Assembly (NCBI GenBank): GCA_029266335.1
Contig: JAQSXC010000020.1
Coordinates: forward strand, 1 to 36,912
Length of the DNA: 36,912 nt
Origin: Eubacterium sp.
GTDB taxonomy: Bacteria; Bacillota; Clostridia; Acetivibrionales; DSM-1351
Direction of reading: 5' to 3'
Positions within the stretch are counted from its first letter, which is position 1, and each line of letters begins with the position of its first letter. The notes under the pieces are model-generated. The model had not been told where the DNA came from and did not search any database. It saw only the letters and a program-made list of their open reading frames with translations. A program made the position numbers and the translations under genes. Of this stretch, positions 24,168-32,896 are shown one piece after another.

Positions 24168-26771
24168 TTACTTACCATAATAAGCTCTCAGATAAATTTC
24201 CTTTAATTCACTCATTAACGGATATCTTGGATTTGCACCTGTGCACTGATCGTCAAAGGCCTGTTCAACCATTTCATCCAGGGTTGCCAGGAATTTGGCT
24301 TCATCCACTCCGGCATCCTTGATTGTTTTTGGCACTCCTACTTTTGCCTTTAATTCATCAATCTTTACAAGAAGCTTGTTGAATTTTTCTTCATCAGTAG
24401 TACCGTTTATACCCACAAAAGATGCAATTTCAGCATATCTCTTCAAGATCTCCGGATATTTGTACTGCGAGAAAGTACCCATCTTTACAGGAGCTTCTGC
24501 AATATTATACTTCATTACCTCATTTATAAGCAGTGCATTTGCAATACCATGGGGCAGATGATGGAAGGCTCCCAGCTTGTGAGCCATTGAGTGACAGATT
24601 CCCAGGAAGGCATTTGCAAATGCCATACCGGCCATAGTTGAAGCATCAGCCATTTTTTCTCTGGCAACAGGATCCTTGGCACCATTTTCGTATGCTGCAG
24701 GCAGATAATTAAAGATATTCTTTAGTGCCTGCAGAGCCAGACCGTTTGTATAGTCTGTTGCCAGCATGGAAGCATATGCTTCCACAGCATGGGTCAGAGC
24801 ATCTATACCGGAAGCGGCTGTCAGACCCTTTGGCATGTTCATCATTAAATCAACATCTATAACAGCCATTTTAGGCATTAATTCATAATCTGCAAGAGGA
24901 TATTTTACTCCTGTCTGTTCATCTGTTATAACTGCGAAAGGTGTAACTTCAGAACCTGTACCTGCTGAAGTCGGGATTGCCACAAAGTAAGCCTTTTCTC
25001 CAAGTTTAGGAAATGTATACACTCTCTTTCTGATATCCATAAATCTCATGGCCAGATCCTGGAAGTCAACTTCAGGATGTTCATACAGTGTCCACATGAT
25101 CTTTCCGGCATCCATTGCAGAACCTCCGCCGAGAGCGATGATCACATCAGGTTTGAATTCTCTCATAGCTTCCGCACCCAGCTTTGCACATGCGAGAGTA
25201 GGATCGGGAGCTACATCAAAGAAGGTGTGGTGCTTGATATCCATGGCATCCAGCAAGTCTGTAACAGGTTTGGTGTATCCGTTATTGAAAAGGAAGGAGT
25301 CGGTAACAATAAATGCTCTCTTCTTGTTCATTACATCTTTAAGTTCCTTTAAAGCAACACCCAGGCTGCCTTTTTTGAAGTATACCTTTTCAGGAGTTCT
25401 AAACCAAAGCATATTTTCTCTCCTTTCAGCAACCGTCTTGATATTGATCAGATGCTTTACTCCTACATTTTCTGATACAGAGTTTCCACCCCATGAACCA
25501 CAGCCTAGAGTCAAGGAAGGAGCCAGCTTAAAGTTGTACAGATCACCTATACCACCATGTGAAGAAGGTGTGTTCACAAGGATTCTGCAGGTTTTCATTG
25601 CTGCTGAGAATTTATCTATTTTTGCTTTTTCATTTACTGCATCTACATATATTGAAGAAGTATGACCGAATCCACCGTCAGCAACCAGCTTTTCAGCCTT
25701 TGCTATTGCTTCGTCAAAGGTCTTTGCCTTGTACATGGCAAGCACAGGTGACAGTTTTTCATGGGCAAAGGCTTCTGAAAGTTCTACAGAATCAACCTCA
25801 CCAACCAGTATCTTAGTCTCAACCGGAACATCAAAACCGGCGAGTTTTGCTATGGCATGCGCTGTCTGACCGACTATTTTGGCATTCAAGGCACCATTTA
25901 CAAGCAGTACTTCTCTTGTCTTCTGAGTTTCTTCCTTATTCAGGAAATAAGCACCTCTTAAAGTGAATTCCTTTTTTACTTCGTTATAAACCTTATCCAT
26001 TACTATAACTGACTGCTCTGAAGCACAGATCATACCATTGTCAAAAGTTTTTGAAACAAGTATGGAACTGACAGCAGTTTTTACATCTGCAGTATCGTCA
26101 ATAATTGCAGGGGTATTTCCGGCGCCAACACCGATTGCAGGTCTTCCTGAAGAATACGCTGCCCTCACCATTCCCGGTCCACCGGTTGCCAGTATGATGT
26201 TTGCTTCCTTCATTACTCTTTCCGAGAGCTCAATTGTAGGCTCATCTATCCAGCCGATTATGCCTTTAGGTGCACCTGCTGCAACTGCTGCCTGGAGAAT
26301 AATATTTGCTGCCTCTATGGTAGACTTCTTTGCTCTCGGATGAGGAGAGAATATTATACCGTTTCTTGTTTTAAGAGCCAGAAGGGCTTTGAATATTGCA
26401 GTTGAAGTAGGATTGGTGGTAGGTACGATGGCTGCAATTACCCCAAGAGGTTCAGCTATCTTTGTTATACCAAATGCTTCATCTCTTTCTAAAACTCCGC
26501 AGGTTCTGGTATCCTTATAAGCATTATAGATATATTCAGAAGCATAGTGATTTTTTATAACCTTATCTTCTACAACGCCCATGCCAGTTTCAGCCTGCGC
26601 CATTTTTGCCAGAGGAATTCTTTTCTTGTTTGCTGCCAGTGCTGCAGCTAAAAATATTTTGTCAACCTGCTCCTGTGTGTATGTTGCAAAAATTTCCTGA
26701 GCCTGTTTAATTTCTGCTATTCTCTCCAACAAAGTCTCAACACTGTTTACTATAACGTTTTTCTTTGTCAT
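24168..26771 (-). CDS. adhE: Bifunctional acetaldehyde-CoA/alcohol dehydrogenase
   Basis: Converts acetyl-CoA to acetaldehyde and then ethanol with NADH, regenerating NAD+ in fermentation. The protein has about 867 residues, the standard AdhE length. The N-terminal aldehyde dehydrogenase half (1-440) has the catalytic Cys in NGMICASEQS and the glycine-rich GAGNTPAII. The C-terminal iron-dependent alcohol dehydrogenase half (about 450-867) has ALGGGSAMDAGK, IPTSAGTGSEVTPFAV and the metal-ligand segment GICHSMAHKLGAFHHLPHG. AdhE forms spirosome filaments in other bacteria. The frame extends to 26834, but the ATG at 26771 has GGAGGG 8-9 nt upstream. Three Rex-type boxes and a SigA promoter lie upstream, so expression probably follows the NADH/NAD ratio. 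No mutation or frameshift is seen. Confidence 0.97.
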   Translation of the reverse strand: MTKKNVIVNSVETLLERIAEIKQAQEIFATYTQEQVDKIFLAAALAANKKRIPLAKMAQAETGMGVVEDKVIKNHYASEYIYNAYKDTRTCGVLERDEAFGITKIAEPLGVIAAIVPTTNPTSTAIFKALLALKTRNGIIFSPHPRAKKSTIEAANIILQAAVAAGAPKGIIGWIDEPTIELSERVMKEANIILATGGPGMVRAAYSSGRPAIGVGAGNTPAIIDDTADVKTAVSSILVSKTFDNGMICASEQSVIVMDKVYNEVKKEFTLRGAYFLNKEETQKTREVLLVNGALNAKIVGQTAHAIAKLAGFDVPVETKILVGEVDSVELSEAFAHEKLSPVLAMYKAKTFDEAIAKAEKLVADGGFGHTSSIYVDAVNEKAKIDKFSAAMKTCRILVNTPSSHGGIGDLYNFKLAPSLTLGCGSWGGNSVSENVGVKHLINIKTVAERRENMLWFRTPEKVYFKKGSLGVALKELKDVMNKKRAFIVTDSFLFNNGYTKPVTDLLDAMDIKHHTFFDVAPDPTLACAKLGAEAMREFKPDVIIALGGGSAMDAGKIMWTLYEHPEVDFQDLAMRFMDIRKRVYTFPKLGEKAYFVAIPTSAGTGSEVTPFAVITDEQTGVKYPLADYELMPKMAVIDVDLMMNMPKGLTAASGIDALTHAVEAYASMLATDYTNGLALQALKNIFNYLPAAYENGAKDPVAREKMADASTMAGMAFANAFLGICHSMAHKLGAFHHLPHGIANALLINEVMKYNIAEAPVKMGTFSQYKYPEILKRYAEIASFVGINGTTDEEKFNKLLVKIDELKAKVGVPKTIKDAGVDEAKFLATLDEMVEQAFDDQCTGANPRYPLMSELKEIYLRAYYGK

Positions 26772-26833
26772 GATTGACTCCCTCCATCTCTTAAAATAAA
26801 TACGGCCTAAGCCCTTTTTTGCTTTACTAATCA

Positions 26834-26851
26834 TTGTTATTTTTTTAACAA
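26834..26851. promoter_or_regulatory. Rex-type operator, downstream box
   Basis: TTGTTATTTTTTTAACAA matches the Rex consensus TTGTTAANNNNTTAACAA at 16 of the 18 positions or better (the 6-bp outer arms are perfect). It lies in the leader, downstream of the adhE promoter. Confidence 0.7.
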
Positions 26852-26921
26852 TTCATTTTAAAAAATTAAGCCTCTGTCCAACTATTATGTGTCTGGCTTA
26901 AAATATTCTTAATCAGAAATA

Positions 26922-26939
26922 CTGTTAATTATTTAACAA
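26922..26939. promoter_or_regulatory. Rex-type operator, middle box
   Basis: CTGTTAATTATTTAACAA differs from the Rex consensus only in its first base. It begins about 15 bp downstream of the adhE -10 element, over the transcription start. Confidence 0.8.
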
Positions 26940-26953
26940 TATCTTCTGATATT

Positions 26954-26982
26954 ATTGTAGCTCTTTGTTAATTATTTGTCAA
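26954..26982 (-). promoter_or_regulatory. adhE promoter overlapping a third Rex-type box
   Basis: On the minus strand TTGACA (plus 26977-26982), a 17-nt spacer and TACAAT (plus 26954-26959). A third Rex-like box, TTGTTAATTATTTGTCAA (26965-26982, two mismatches), covers the -35 and spacer. Binding there would block polymerase. Confidence 0.8.
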
Positions 26983-27098
26983 TATCTATTTTGAGATTTT
27001 TTCTGAGTTTATATATAACTTTATATAATAGATAAGGATATATTTACCTATAATTAGAATTTACCGCAGTCTTTGCAGTTGATGTAGAAATAGTAGGA

Positions 27099-28139
27099 TC
27101 AGGGACACCAGTTTTCCAAGCCAAATTTCACCAGATCAACCATGCCCTTTCCGCCGGCGAAAACATGAAATCGAGGGTCGTACCCGTCAAACTCCCATCC
27201 GCTAAGGACACCATAAACCTTTTTCTCATTAGGCAGCCAAAGCGGCCCCCCAGACCATCCTGGCTTAAGATCAGGGTGACCTGCATATGAAAACTCCAGC
27301 TCTTTGCCAGGGCTGTCGTTGTCTATATCACGGAGACCCATGTCAAGCTCCACCGCGGGTCTGCCTCCGAACGTTCCGGGATATCCCGAGGAGACATAAC
27401 GTCTTCTGTAGTACTCGTCCTCGTTTCCCCAGGATTGCGTGCCCAACCAGCCAAGCGCTTGTCCGAGCGGGGTATAAAGCTTGCATACCACATAATCATA
27501 ACCACTTGTCTCTGGATTGGTATTGTAACCCCGGTATGTTTCAACAAACGAATTGCCAAAGGGTGGACGGGTGTCTCCAGCCCGAAATGCCGGCACAAAC
27601 TCTATGCTCCAAGGATTCATTCCCCAAGGGACCAGATGTCCTGCCGTCAACATTAAATTAGGACCAACAAGAACACCGCTTCCTTGTGATCCATTACTGC
27701 TCAAAACCATACCGATGGTACACCACGGATAGATTAGCCTATTTCCCTCCTCAATGGCTCTCGGCTCTAAATATATCCGGCCACCTGCCCGAAATGGTAC
27801 AAGACGGGGTAGATATTCCAGCGACAACCACAGCGGCCTGTGGCTTTCCGTGCCAGAAGCCTCGTCTTTTTCCTCGGACATACCTCCGGCGTTCAACTCA
27901 ATTTGCTCCTGTCCCGGAATAGTCGTCAGAAGCTCCTCATGTTTCAAGCCGTCGACAACTCGCCACATCTCAGGCGCTCCTGAAACATTTTCAGTGGCGA
28001 AGTCCATCTTTGGCTTTGACTTCGAACGCACATACACCCCTGTACTCCGACTTAGCATCTCCCGCATTTCGTCCGGAATCTCCTGGGTGGCAGGGATTGG
28101 CGAAGCATTGATCCAATCTTCCAACGTTATCTCTTTCAT
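27099..28139 (-). CDS. Trypsin-like serine protease without signal peptide
   Basis: Protein of 346 residues. The C-terminal half (about 135-345) is a chymotrypsin/V8-type peptidase: LTAGHL with His168, YDYVVCKL with Asp215, and GWSGGPLW with Ser296, preceded by GSGVLVGPNLML. The N-terminal 130 residues look mostly polar and match no domain recognised here; they could be a propeptide or binding region. No signal peptide or membrane segment is present at either candidate start. The frame extends to 28298, but the ATG at 28139 follows AAAAGGAG at 9 nt. The coding sequence is richer in G+C (47-55% in lines counted) than the sugar-transport genes (about 42%), which may reflect transfer. No inhibitor or partner gene is adjacent. 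Confidence 0.87.
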   Translation of the reverse strand: MKEITLEDWINASPIPATQEIPDEMREMLSRSTGVYVRSKSKPKMDFATENVSGAPEMWRVVDGLKHEELLTTIPGQEQIELNAGGMSEEKDEASGTESHRPLWLSLEYLPRLVPFRAGGRIYLEPRAIEEGNRLIYPWCTIGMVLSSNGSQGSGVLVGPNLMLTAGHLVPWGMNPWSIEFVPAFRAGDTRPPFGNSFVETYRGYNTNPETSGYDYVVCKLYTPLGQALGWLGTQSWGNEDEYYRRRYVSSGYPGTFGGRPAVELDMGLRDIDNDSPGKELEFSYAGHPDLKPGWSGGPLWLPNEKKVYGVLSGWEFDGYDPRFHVFAGGKGMVDLVKFGLENWCP

Positions 28140-28374
28140 GCTTTCTTTCTCCTTTTGAATGAGTGTGTGGTCTATGACATGGCAAAATGGTATACGGCAT
28201 TGCCCAGCAGCCACTAACACTGTAATCTGACAATAATTATCATATCCAAATCCAATCTTTTGATTCAACGCATTCGTGAATATAATGACACACCCCAATT
28301 TAGGGTATGGGACTTAAAACAAATGGCGTCAAATGAGTACTATGAATACTCACAGGCAGACAAAATCCCAAAAC
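28140..28374. other. Leader and upstream region of the protease gene
   Basis: No gene was recognised. A small hairpin (CATACCC/GGGTGTG, one wobble) lies near 28290-28310. No confident promoter was found; it must lie between this hairpin and the protease start, or transcripts enter from upstream despite the terminator at 28375-28408. Confidence 0.4.
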
Positions 28375-28408
28375 AAAAAGTCCGTCTGAACCCATATTCC
28401 AGACGGAC
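28375..28408 (-). terminator. Intrinsic terminator of the AraM-type gene
   Basis: A perfect 9-bp stem (GTCCGTCTG / CAGACGGAC) with an 11-nt loop, followed on the minus strand by TTTTTGTTTTG. It lies about 70 bp past the dehydrogenase stop codon. Confidence 0.85.
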
Positions 28409-28479
28409 CCCATATAGACTATTCTTATACTTGTTGAAGGATATTTTACCCCTTCAGTATTATACTAAAATAAGCTTTA

Positions 28480-29643
28480 CTAATAATATAATTCTGCCAA
28501 TTCGTCGGCCGCCTGTTCAAGAATTCCCAAATCCTGAGCCAGCTGCAGTACAGTATATCTTGGTCTTATTTCTTTTGCATGGATAACACTCTGCCTGAAT
28601 ACTTCCTTTTCAATGCCAAGTGTTTTCGGATCATAAATACAGCCTGCATTTTTAAGCTGTTCAACAACAAAATCCGGTGCAGGTAATGTAAAATCAATAC
28701 TATACTTTTCTTTTACCTTCTCATACATCCTGCTTATTATTACAGTGCCAACTCCCACTGAATTGCCGTGTAAAGGATGTTCTATTCCTTTGGCCAGTGC
28801 ATCTATCTCCCAGTAGTGTGACAAATGATGTTCAGAGCCGGAGGCAGGTCTTGAATTGCCTACCATTCCCATTACAACTCCCGAAAGAATCAGAGCCTCC
28901 ATAAGATAGGCTATGGCCTGTTCTTCCCTGGCAGCTATTCCCCTTGCATTATCAATACATTTATTAATGGCTACCTCTACCAATTCAACACTTGTTTCAC
29001 AATAATACTCGTTGTTGATTTTCCTTGAAAGCCTCCAGTCGCTCAAAGCTGTAAGCTTACCCAGTATATCGCCAAACCCTGCGCATATCATTTCTTTTGG
29101 AGCAGCCTTTATTATTTCCATATCACCAAGAATGGCATAGGGGTATACTGCTTCATAAGTCTTTTTGAAACCATTTATAATAAGAGGTGAGACTGTTGAT
29201 GCATATCCGTCCATTGATGGTGCAGTCCCTATAATTATATAAGGTATTCCCATTCTGCTGCTTATTATCCTGGAGATATCGTTTATTGTTCCTGAACCCA
29301 CAGCTATAAGCATTCCTGTGTCAGACCCAATCTCAACCACAAGTCTTCCTATAGCCTCTTCATTCGGAATCAGGTGCCCCTTTGTTTCATAAACATGTAC
29401 AGCAACACTGAAGCCTGTTTCCAGCAGACTATTGTAAACCTTTTCACCATATATCCCATATGTATGGGTATCAGCAACTATAAATACCTTTTTTTGTTTA
29501 AAGGGCTCAAGTATTCCTGGAAGTTCTTTATATATTCCATTTCCGATAGATATTTTTTTAATATCCACACTGTGGGTCTTACCACAGCCGCATTCAAATG
29601 AATACCCTGTCAGATCACCTATTTTAATTTCCTTAAGATTCAT
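28480..29643 (-). CDS. sn-glycerol-1-phosphate dehydrogenase (AraM/EgsA type)
   Basis: Reduces dihydroxyacetone phosphate to sn-glycerol 1-phosphate with NADH or NADPH; the Bacillus homologue AraM is a metal-dependent enzyme in the arabinose operon. The length of 387 residues fits. The dehydroquinate-synthase-like fold shows LIAVGSGTINDISRIIS, IIGTAPSMDGYAS, GFGDILGKLTALSDW and SGSEHHLSHYWE, plus HGNSVGVGT for metal-ligand His residues. The ATG follows GGAGG at 11 nt. The gene lies beyond the terminator of the sugar transporter operon, so it has its own promoter in 29644-29764, where a palindrome ATGTTA-N8-TAACAT (29697-29716) is present. The role in this organism is unclear. Confidence 0.92.
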   Translation of the reverse strand: MNLKEIKIGDLTGYSFECGCGKTHSVDIKKISIGNGIYKELPGILEPFKQKKVFIVADTHTYGIYGEKVYNSLLETGFSVAVHVYETKGHLIPNEEAIGRLVVEIGSDTGMLIAVGSGTINDISRIISSRMGIPYIIIGTAPSMDGYASTVSPLIINGFKKTYEAVYPYAILGDMEIIKAAPKEMICAGFGDILGKLTALSDWRLSRKINNEYYCETSVELVEVAINKCIDNARGIAAREEQAIAYLMEALILSGVVMGMVGNSRPASGSEHHLSHYWEIDALAKGIEHPLHGNSVGVGTVIISRMYEKVKEKYSIDFTLPAPDFVVEQLKNAGCIYDPKTLGIEKEVFRQSVIHAKEIRPRYTVLQLAQDLGILEQAADELAELYY

Positions 29644-29696
29644 CAGCTACCATTCCTCCATTTATAATTTAGATTTAATATATATAATGTTCGTTT

Positions 29697-29716
29697 ATGT
29701 TAATATAATATAACAT
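29697..29716. promoter_or_regulatory. Palindrome upstream of the AraM-type gene
   Basis: ATGTTA (29697-29702), an 8-bp spacer and TAACAT (29711-29716) lie about 55 bp before the start codon within AT-rich promoter sequence. It could be an operator; the spacing does not fit a Rex box. Confidence 0.4.
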
Positions 29717-29764
29717 TTTTAACAATAATAAAAGATATATCAGAAGAAAAATAAAGGATAAACG

Positions 29765-29816
29765 CAAAAAATAAAAGGCACGATGGGGAGAGTATAAATA
29801 CTTCCCATCGTGCCTT
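29765..29816 (-). terminator. Intrinsic terminator of the sugar transporter operon
   Basis: A perfect 13-bp stem (AAGGCACGATGGG / CCCATCGTGCCTT) is followed on the minus strand by TTTTATTTTTTG. It lies 78 bp past the permease stop codon. Confidence 0.9.
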
Positions 29817-29893
29817 GAGATATACTGAAATTTCTTAATTAAGGAACAATTAAATAAGGCTTTTTAAAAATTAGTTTATTCGTAACAGGTATC

Positions 29894-31066
29894 TTAGTCA
29901 GCATTTGCCTTTGACTTTGTATAAACATCAAATGCCACTGCTGCAAGGAGAACCAGACCTTTTATAGCCTGCTGCCAGTCTACACCCACACCCATTATGG
30001 ACATACCGTTGTTCAATACACCCATTACAAGTGCTCCGATTATAGCTCCTATTACGGTACCGATACCACCTGATGCTGAAGCACCGCCGATGAAGCAGGC
30101 TGCTATTGCATCAAGCTCGAAGTTAGTACCGGCCTTTGGTGTAGCCGCATTTAAACGTCCTGCAACCACAAGTCCTGCCAAGGCAGCCAGTACTCCCATA
30201 TTTACATATACCCAGAACATAACTCTCTTGGTTTTGATACCTGAAAGCTTTGCTGCCTTTTCATTACCGCCCAAAGCATAAACGTGACGTCCGGCTATGG
30301 TCTTCTGAGTAATGAATGTGTATATGACAATAAGAGCAACTATTAATATAAGAACTATCGGAATACCCTTATATGCTGCAAGACGTAAAGTTAAAAGATT
30401 CAAAGCAACTACTATTACTGCGATTTTAGCCAGGGTTATGGGTAAAGGAAGTGTTTCAAAGTTATATTTTTTCATGTTTTGAATGTTTTTATACTCCATG
30501 AAAATATAAACTAATGACAGAACGATACCCGTAGCAACCGCAATCATGTTTAATCCGGCAACCTTAAAGGTATCTGTGAGGAAAAAGCCGTTAGCCATAG
30601 CCTGGAAAGATTCCTGATATGGTGAAATAGTTTTTCCCTGAAGCAATACCATTGTTAACCCTCTGAACACCAACATACCCGCCAGAGTTACTATAAACGC
30701 AGGTATTCTGATATACGCTATCCAGAATCCCTGCCAGGCTCCAACCAGTGCACCGATTATCAGGCACAGTATAATAGCCGGAAAAACAGGCATTTTCATC
30801 TGAACCATTAAAATGGCCGATATGGCTCCAATAAAGGCAGCTACCGAACCTACCGACAAATCTACATTTCCCGTTAAAATTACCAGCAGCATACCTATTC
30901 CTAAAATAAGCACGTAGCTGTTCTGCAGTATAAGGTTAGTGATATTTAACGGCTTAAACAGTATTCCTCCGGTGAGAATCTGGAAGAGGACCATTATTAT
31001 GACCAGAGCCAGAGCCATAGCATACTGACGTATGTTGTTTTTTATAAAAGATTTGAAATTATTCAT
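29894..31066 (-). CDS. Monosaccharide ABC transporter permease (GguB/XylH type)
   Basis: Membrane subunit of a CUT2-family sugar importer, 390 residues, with about 10 hydrophobic segments. Typical family segments are LILGIGMLLVILTGNVDLSVG, here visible as LVILTGNVDLSVGSVAAF, then GGNEKAAKLSGIKTKRVMFW (the EAA-like cytoplasmic loop for ATPase contact) and ACFIGGASASGGIGTVIGA. The ATG follows GGAGG at 6 nt. It is the last gene of the binding protein-ATPase-permease operon. A 124-bp structured gap separates it from the ATPase gene. Confidence 0.93.
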   Translation of the reverse strand: MNNFKSFIKNNIRQYAMALALVIIMVLFQILTGGILFKPLNITNLILQNSYVLILGIGMLLVILTGNVDLSVGSVAAFIGAISAILMVQMKMPVFPAIILCLIIGALVGAWQGFWIAYIRIPAFIVTLAGMLVFRGLTMVLLQGKTISPYQESFQAMANGFFLTDTFKVAGLNMIAVATGIVLSLVYIFMEYKNIQNMKKYNFETLPLPITLAKIAVIVVALNLLTLRLAAYKGIPIVLILIVALIVIYTFITQKTIAGRHVYALGGNEKAAKLSGIKTKRVMFWVYVNMGVLAALAGLVVAGRLNAATPKAGTNFELDAIAACFIGGASASGGIGTVIGAIIGALVMGVLNNGMSIMGVGVDWQQAIKGLVLLAAVAFDVYTKSKANAD

Positions 31067-31190
31067 TTATAACCTCCACGTGACATGTGTAAGCACGTCA
31101 CTTACATATAAAGTAATGAAAAGTCGCTTGCGGTTTTTGATACGTGAAGTCAGCAATGCAATACCATTGTTTAATTTCACGCTTTTCAAG
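31067..31190 (-). other. Structured intergenic RNA between ATPase and permease genes
   Basis: On the transcript strand CGTGAA pairs with TTCACG (plus 31142-31171 region), enclosing CAATG/CATTG. Further on TGTAAG/CTTACA forms a stem and GTGAC/GTCAC a competing one next to the permease ribosome binding site (GTGGAGG). No promoter was seen. Such structures often mark mRNA processing sites that set subunit ratios. Confidence 0.45.
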
Positions 31191-32726
31191 CTAGACCGCC
31201 CCCTTGGTGTGAGTCATTATACATCTCATAATGCTTTCCTGAGTGGCCTCTGAACGAGAGAGTTCACCTGCTATTTCGCCTTCATTTACAACGTAAATTC
31301 TGTCGCACAAGCCTAATAGTTCAGGCATCTCGGAGGATATTACAATAATAGATTTTCCACTGTCTGCCAGTTGGTTTATTATTGTATATATCTCGTACTT
31401 CGCACCAACATCTATACCACGTGTAGGTTCGTCAAGGATCAGGACATCGGGGTCAGTGAATATCCATTTACTTAATACTACCTTCTGTTGGTTACCTCCG
31501 CTCAAATTACCAGTCTTTTGCATTATACTGGAGGATTTGATGTTGAATTTTTTCCGGAAGTCCTCTGCTACAATGTTCTCTTCGTGCTCTCCAACTACGG
31601 AATTTTTACTAATCTTTTTCAGATTAGCCATTGAAATGTTATTTTTTATATTATCTATAAGAACAAGACCATAATTCTTTCTGTCTTCTGTCACATAAGC
31701 TATACCAGACTCTATTGCCTTACTTACATTTGATAAATCCACTGGTTTTCCTTTAAGTTTTATGGTTCCGGTAATTTTGCTACCGTAGCTCTTACCAAAA
31801 ATACTCATTGCCAGCTCGGTACGCCCTGCACCCATTAGTCCAGCAAGTCCTATTATCTCACCACTTCTCAATTTCAGATTAACATTGTTTATTACCTTAC
31901 GATCGTGTAACGGATGGGTTACATTCCAGTCTTCAACTTCCATTATGGTATCACCGATTTTCGGTTCTCTGTGCGGGAAACGATGGGACATGTCCCGGCC
32001 AACCATTCCTTTTATTATTCGATCTTCGGTAATTTCGTCCTTACCTTTTTCGAGAGTCTCAATTGTCTTTCCATCTCTAATAACAGTTATACGGTCTGAT
32101 ACCTTTTCAACCTCATTAAGCTTGTGAGATATCAATATTGAAGTAATACCTTTTTTCCTTAAGTCCATCAGCAAATCCAAAAGCTTGTTGCTTTCTTCAT
32201 CATTCAATGCCGCAGTAGGCTCGTCAAGAATAAGCAGCTTGACATCCTTGGCCAACGCTCTTGCTATTTCCACCAACTGCTGTTTTCCAACACCTATGTT
32301 TGTTATGAGTGTATTTGGATTTTCATGCAATCCAACCAAAGATAATAATTCTTTTGTTCTTGTTGTAGTTTCGTTCCAATCAATAATACCGGTTCTCGCC
32401 TGTTCATTACCTAAAAACACGTTTTCTGCTATAGATAAATAGGGAATCAAGGCAAGTTCCTGATGTATTATGACTATACCAAGTTTTTCGCTGTCTTTGA
32501 TTTCTTTAAATTGACATACATTAGAATCAAATATTATGTCTCCTGAATATGAACCATAAGGGTAAATACCGCTTAAAACATTCATCAGGGTAGACTTACC
32601 AGCACCATTTTCACCTACCAAAGCATGTATTTCTCCGCTTCTTACTGCCAAGTTAACATTATCTAGTGCTTTGATGCTAGAAAACGTCTTGGTTATTTTT
32701 TTCATTTCGAGTAATAGTTTAGACAT
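31191..32726 (-). CDS. Monosaccharide ABC transporter ATP-binding protein (GguA/XylG/MglA type)
   Basis: Cytoplasmic energy-coupling subunit of 511 residues with two fused ATPase domains, as usual for CUT2 importers. Domain 1 has Walker [10 protein letters not shown], signature-region [15 protein letters not shown] and Walker [14 protein letters not shown]. Domain 2 has the degenerate Walker [11 protein letters not shown], signature LSGGNQQK and Walker [15 protein letters not shown]. The degenerate second site is normal for the family. The ATG follows GGGAG at 8 nt. It lies between the binding-protein and permease genes in one operon. Confidence 0.94.
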   Translation of the reverse strand: MSKLLLEMKKITKTFSSIKALDNVNLAVRSGEIHALVGENGAGKSTLMNVLSGIYPYGSYSGDIIFDSNVCQFKEIKDSEKLGIVIIHQELALIPYLSIAENVFLGNEQARTGIIDWNETTTRTKELLSLVGLHENPNTLITNIGVGKQQLVEIARALAKDVKLLILDEPTAALNDEESNKLLDLLMDLRKKGITSILISHKLNEVEKVSDRITVIRDGKTIETLEKGKDEITEDRIIKGMVGRDMSHRFPHREPKIGDTIMEVEDWNVTHPLHDRKVINNVNLKLRSGEIIGLAGLMGAGRTELAMSIFGKSYGSKITGTIKLKGKPVDLSNVSKAIESGIAYVTEDRKNYGLVLIDNIKNNISMANLKKISKNSVVGEHEENIVAEDFRKKFNIKSSSIMQKTGNLSGGNQQKVVLSKWIFTDPDVLILDEPTRGIDVGAKYEIYTIINQLADSGKSIIVISSEMPELLGLCDRIYVVNEGEIAGELSRSEATQESIMRCIMTHTKGAV

Positions 32727-32896
32727 TTTCTCAGCTCCCTATCCATAATAATTTTAGTTATAAAGTATACTGCAATTTATCACAGAGAGCGCCATCCTAC
32801 CAACTGAGAGCTTTCGTCCAAGGTCAGTTTTGCAAAATGGCGACTCCGTTATTTTTACTATTTCATTATGCTTTATATTAATTTTAGGGGATGCTG
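32727..32896 (-). other. Structured intergenic RNA after the binding-protein gene
   Basis: A two-part stem: CGCCAT (32790-32795) with ATGGCG (32837-32842), extended by GAG/CTC, and an inner AACTGA (32802-32807) with TCAGTT (32824-32829). It lies directly after the binding-protein gene. It probably stabilises the upstream mRNA segment so that the binding protein is made in excess. Part of the minus strand resembles a tRNA D-arm, with no tRNA 3' half. Confidence 0.5.

Noticed and set aside
32740-32830. A tRNA gene on the minus strand
   Set aside because: Only a D-arm-like stretch is present; no acceptor stem, anticodon arm or T-arm (TTCGA) could be paired.
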